Of a stretch of 64,000 nt of DNA, positions 63,355-64,000 are shown piece after piece. Source of the DNA: Prosthecomicrobium sp. N25 (GTDB lineage: Bacteria > Pseudomonadota > Alphaproteobacteria > Rhizobiales > Ancalomicrobiaceae); the NCBI RefSeq assembly GCF_037203705.1, contig NZ_JBBCAT010000002.1, positions 744,001 through 808,000 on the forward strand, given 5' to 3'. Each line of letters opens with the position of its first letter. The stretch's first letter is position 1. A program made the position numbers and the translations under genes. The notes under the pieces are model-generated. The model worked only from the letters and a program-made list of their open reading frames with translations, searched no databases and had not been told where the DNA came from.

Positions 63355-64000
63355 ATGTCCTCCCCGCCTCCGGAAACCCAGGACCTCGCCGAGAGGCTCG
63401 GTCAGCTCCGGGCCGAGATCGACCGCATCGACGAGGAGATGCACCGGCTCCTCGTGGCCCGCAGCGCCATCATCGACGAGCTCATCAAGGCCAAGCGCAC
63501 CAACGTCACGGGCGCGGCCTTCCGGCCCGCGCGCGAGGCCGACATGATGCGGCGGCTGGTCGGCCGACATCGGGGCATCCTGCCGATCGTGCCGCTCGAG
63601 CACATCTGGCGGGAGATCGTCTCGACCTTCACGTTCCTGCAGGCCCACTACGAGGTCCACATGGACGGCGGGCGCGACCCGGTCGCCATGCGCGACCTCG
63701 CGCGCTTCTACTGCGGCTTCACGGTCCCGGCCCACATGTGCCCGGGTCCCGACGAGGTGATCGAGGCCGTGGCGGCCTCCGTGTCCGACCTCGGCATCAT
63801 CCGGCTGTCGCAGCCGAGCTGGGTCGGCCCCTGGTGGACGCGGCTCGGCGGCAAGGGCCCGCGGATCATCACCCGGCTCCCCTACATCGACATGCCGGGG
63901 CGGGTCGCCGGCCTGCCCGCGCTCCTGATCTCCAATCCGATCAGCGAGCCGGTCGCCCCCGAGGTCGACATCCTCGCCTTCCCGGGCGTGGGCGACCGCG
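63355..64000 (+). CDS. Chorismate mutase, partial (runs off the window)
   Basis: The open frame continues past base 64000, so at least 215 residues are visible without a stop. The N-terminal 90 residues form an AroQ-type chorismate mutase helix bundle: [76 protein letters not shown]. The following part ([40 protein letters not shown]) is the extension found in the roughly 290-residue alphaproteobacterial proteins of this type. It converts chorismate to prephenate for phenylalanine and tyrosine. In relatives hisC and a prephenate dehydrogenase follow. Confidence 0.9.
   Translation, partial: MSSPPPETQDLAERLGQLRAEIDRIDEEMHRLLVARSAIIDELIKAKRTNVTGAAFRPAREADMMRRLVGRHRGILPIVPLEHIWREIVSTFTFLQAHYEVHMDGGRDPVAMRDLARFYCGFTVPAHMCPGPDEVIEAVAASVSDLGIIRLSQPSWVGPWWTRLGGKGPRIITRLPYIDMPGRVAGLPALLISNPISEPVAPEVDILAFPGVGDR

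Overview
The window is a GC-rich (about 70 percent) chromosomal segment from an alphaproteobacterium, most likely of the order Hyphomicrobiales (Rhizobiales). The evidence is gene content and order: phaB-phaA with a divergent phaR, rplU-rpmA-GNAT-GNAT-obgE, proB-proA-nadD, tlpA divergent from argH, argH-lptM-TIGR02302, gloB divergent from a methyltransferase, and metX-metW divergent from a chorismate mutase. A zinc-free L36, a short ureA/ureB pair and many GTG/TTG starts agree. I cannot name the genus with confidence; something near Methylobacteriaceae is a guess. I see no transposase, integrase, prophage gene, CRISPR array, rRNA or tRNA.

Layout. 1-2.7 kb: the 3' end of an indolepyruvate ferredoxin oxidoreductase-like gene, two Crp/Fnr regulators and a DUF4142 protein. 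2.9-7.2 kb: exported proteins, namely two DUF4399 genes with three domains between them, a SUMF1-fold protein with an SH3 domain, a small secreted protein and a PQQ sugar dehydrogenase. 7.4-12.6 kb: a degenerate thermonuclease-like protein, rpmJ, a TPR protein, two alpha/beta hydrolases and a motA-motB stator pair. 12.8-15.9 kb: polyhydroxybutyrate genes phaB, phaA and phaR. 15.9-25.2 kb: rplU, rpmA, two acetyltransferases, obgE, an inserted lower-GC cassette (LysE exporter, VOC protein, MocR regulator), then proB, proA and nadD. 25.2-30.2 kb: transaldolase-type gene, glycosyltransferase, polysaccharide export lipoprotein and tusA.

30.2-40.1 kb holds a metal-chaperone-type CobW GTPase with a D,D-carboxypeptidase, divergent from a complete urease cluster in the order ureD-A-B-C-E-F-G. 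That cluster is interrupted by a decayed VapBC toxin-antitoxin remnant between ureB and ureC and by a DUF29 gene between ureC and ureE. A sigma-54-type promoter lies in front of ureD, which suggests nitrogen control. 40.1-49.3 kb: an acetyltransferase, a small motility-type protein, tlpA, argH, lptM, a TIGR02302 protein, a VWA protein coupled to a pentapeptide-repeat protein, and a YihY/BrkB membrane protein. 49.5-64 kb: a large MscS channel, a CAP-domain lipoprotein, an acyl-CoA synthetase, a NYN-domain protein, a DMT exporter, a cupin, gloB, a methyltransferase, a soluble tandem-PAS chemoreceptor, metW, metX and the start of a chorismate mutase that runs off the window.

Most of this is a normal housekeeping backbone. 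The parts most worth a second look are the urease/VapBC scar, the MocR-LysE-VOC cassette with its three-copy operator, the DUF4399 cluster, a probably leaderless TPR gene, and the AT-rich palindromic leader of the chemoreceptor. I did not find a clearly new multi-gene system and do not claim one.
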